Shown here one piece after another: positions 6,975 through 7,924 of a DNA stretch of 7,924 nucleotides. The stretch is from an uncultured Lachnospiraceae bacterium (GTDB lineage: Bacteria; Bacillota; Clostridia; Lachnospirales; Lachnospiraceae), in NCBI GenBank assembly GCA_945836355.1, contig CAMALD010000053.1, positions 1 to 7,924 of the forward strand, in the 5' to 3' direction. Position 1 is the first letter of the stretch. Each line of letters opens with the position of its first letter. The position numbers and the translations under genes were made by a program. The notes under the pieces are model-generated. The model did not search any database. It saw nothing but the letters and a program-made list of their open reading frames with translations, and had not been told where the DNA came from.

Positions 6975-6981
6975 TCTTAAC

Positions 6982-7924
6982 GTGAAGAAGCTTACCGGAT
7001 CAGAATATTTTAAACTAAATGCCATTCAGAAGCTCTTGTATAAATTGTTATGCTTTATTTGCGCGATACCGTCATTTTTTGCAAACATCGGCAAAAAAAT
7101 CGTAAGCGGTATCAAGGGCTTTGGAAAATGGGTAAAGGACGAAATCCTTGATATTATCAATACATTTCGAAAAGGCTCATGGAAAACGAGAGTATCTTAT
7201 CTGATTATGGGGTTCGGAAGCATAATGCGCGGACAGGTACTCAGAGGCCTGCTTTTCTTTGGATTCGAAGTGGTATTTATCGTGTATATGATTACCACCG
7301 GAGGATACTGGCTTGGCAAGTTCCGGACGCTGGGCGATGTGACTCCGGGTGAGCAGTATGATCCGATCCTTGACACCTTTGTGCGTGTGAACGGTGACGA
7401 TTCCTTTAAAATCATGCTGTATGGACTTTTGACCATTATTTTCTGCATTGCCTTTGTCTTTACCTGGAGGGTAAATATAAAGCAGAACCGGATTTCCGAG
7501 GAAATCCTCGCACGCGGCAAGAAGTTAAGCTCTGCAAAGCAGGATTTGAAGGCTTTGTTAGATGACCAGTTTCACAAGACACTGCTTGCACTGCCGTTAA
7601 GCGGTATCATTGTTTTTACCGTGCTGCCGATTATTTTTATGATATTGGTGGCGTTTACCAACTATGATGGCAGCCATGACGGCTACAGCAACCTGTTTAC
7701 CTGGGTGGGAATGGACAACTTTAACGAATTGTTTGCTATCGGTGAGACGAACAGCAATCTGTCCTACACCTTTGGCGAAATTCTTTCCTGGACGTTGATA
7801 TGGGCGTTTTTTGCCACCTTTACCAACTATTTTCTGGGAATGCTGGTAGCAATCATGATTAACAAGAGAGGAATCAAGTTCAAGAAGCTGTGGAGAGGCG
7901 TTCTGGTGCTCACCATCGCCATTC
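6982..7924 (+). CDS. MalF-type sugar ABC transporter permease with long N-terminal extension (3' truncated)
   Basis: The frame is open from GTG 6982 to the window end, giving 314 visible residues. The product is predicted to be one of the two membrane-spanning subunits of a CUT1-family sugar importer, working with the binding protein encoded just upstream. Residues 1-70 are basic and partly hydrophobic (LLCFICAIPSFF near 22-33), followed by SYLIMGFGSIMRGQ. Membrane segments are visible at about 87-105, 144-161, 202-225 and 268-294, with another starting at ~305. The stretch LPLSGIIVFTVLPIIFMILVAFTNY is split here as LALPLSGI (202-209) and PIIFMILVAFTNYD (216-229); with WVGMDNFNELF (241-251) it is typical of MalF-like permeases. 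The first ~195 residues, with two extra membrane segments, precede the usual permease core. The EAA loop that contacts the ATPase lies past the window. A MalG-type gene probably follows. The family call is secure; the substrate is inferred from neighbours. Confidence 0.9.
   Translation, partial: MKKLTGSEYFKLNAIQKLLYKLLCFICAIPSFFANIGKKIVSGIKGFGKWVKDEILDIINTFRKGSWKTRVSYLIMGFGSIMRGQVLRGLLFFGFEVVFIVYMITTGGYWLGKFRTLGDVTPGEQYDPILDTFVRVNGDDSFKIMLYGLLTIIFCIAFVFTWRVNIKQNRISEEILARGKKLSSAKQDLKALLDDQFHKTLLALPLSGIIVFTVLPIIFMILVAFTNYDGSHDGYSNLFTWVGMDNFNELFAIGETNSNLSYTFGEILSWTLIWAFFATFTNYFLGMLVAIMINKRGIKFKKLWRGVLVLTIAI

Noticed and set aside
6852..6981. Promoter or intrinsic terminator in the largest intergenic gap
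   Set aside because: The hairpin at 6905-6941 lacks a T tract, and I found no convincingly spaced -35/-10 pair, so neither a terminator nor a promoter is called.
7197..7520. 107-codon open frame on the minus strand
   Set aside because: It is antisense to the permease, which shows clear MalF-type membrane segments and motifs in the + frame.

Overview
The window looks like part of a carbohydrate-utilisation locus from a Gram-positive gut-type Firmicute, most likely a Lachnospiraceae member (Roseburia, Agathobacter or Butyrivibrio-like). The clues are strong AGGAGG-type ribosome binding sites, GTG starts, three lipoproteins with LxGC/MTAC-type lipoboxes, a moderate GC content, and a surface-hydrolase plus ABC-transporter layout. 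The genus is inferred and could not be tested.

All six genes lie on the + strand, with gaps of at most 130 bases, so they read as one operon or a run of closely coupled transcription units. From 5' to 3' they are: (1) the 3' part of a large uncharacterised protein that resembles the C-terminal half of glycoside hydrolase/deacetylase-barrel proteins (2-1423, cut by the window start); (2) a 76-residue zinc-ribbon protein whose start lies 28 bases inside gene 1 (1396-1626); (3) a GH53 endo-beta-1,4-galactanase lipoprotein with an Ig-like linker and a C-terminal CBM61-like domain (1649-3610); (4) a GH13 alpha-amylase-type lipoprotein (3647-5254); (5) a MalE-type solute-binding lipoprotein with an extra C-terminal beta domain resembling SusE/SusF-type starch-binding modules (5319-6851); (6) a MalF-type ABC permease with a long N-terminal extension, cut by the window end (6982-7924). 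A MalG-type partner would be expected just beyond the window.

The likely combined role is as follows. Two cell-surface hydrolases, one for beta-1,4-galactan and one for alpha-glucan, release oligosaccharides. A lipid-anchored binding protein captures them, possibly helped by its own glycan-binding module, and hands them to the MalF/MalG-type importer. Which of the two sugars the importer handles cannot be settled from sequence alone. The MalE/MalF similarity and the starch-module-like tail favour malto-oligosaccharides.

The most notable points are the binding protein with a fused starch-module-like tail, the mixing of galactan and alpha-glucan enzymes in one gene string, the pair of intercistronic hairpins bracketing the binding-protein gene, and the unexplained pairing of the zinc-ribbon protein with a carbohydrate-enzyme-like protein. 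There is no gene-free stretch longer than 300 bases. I saw no RNA gene, mobile element, CRISPR array, convincing promoter or canonical U-tract terminator.
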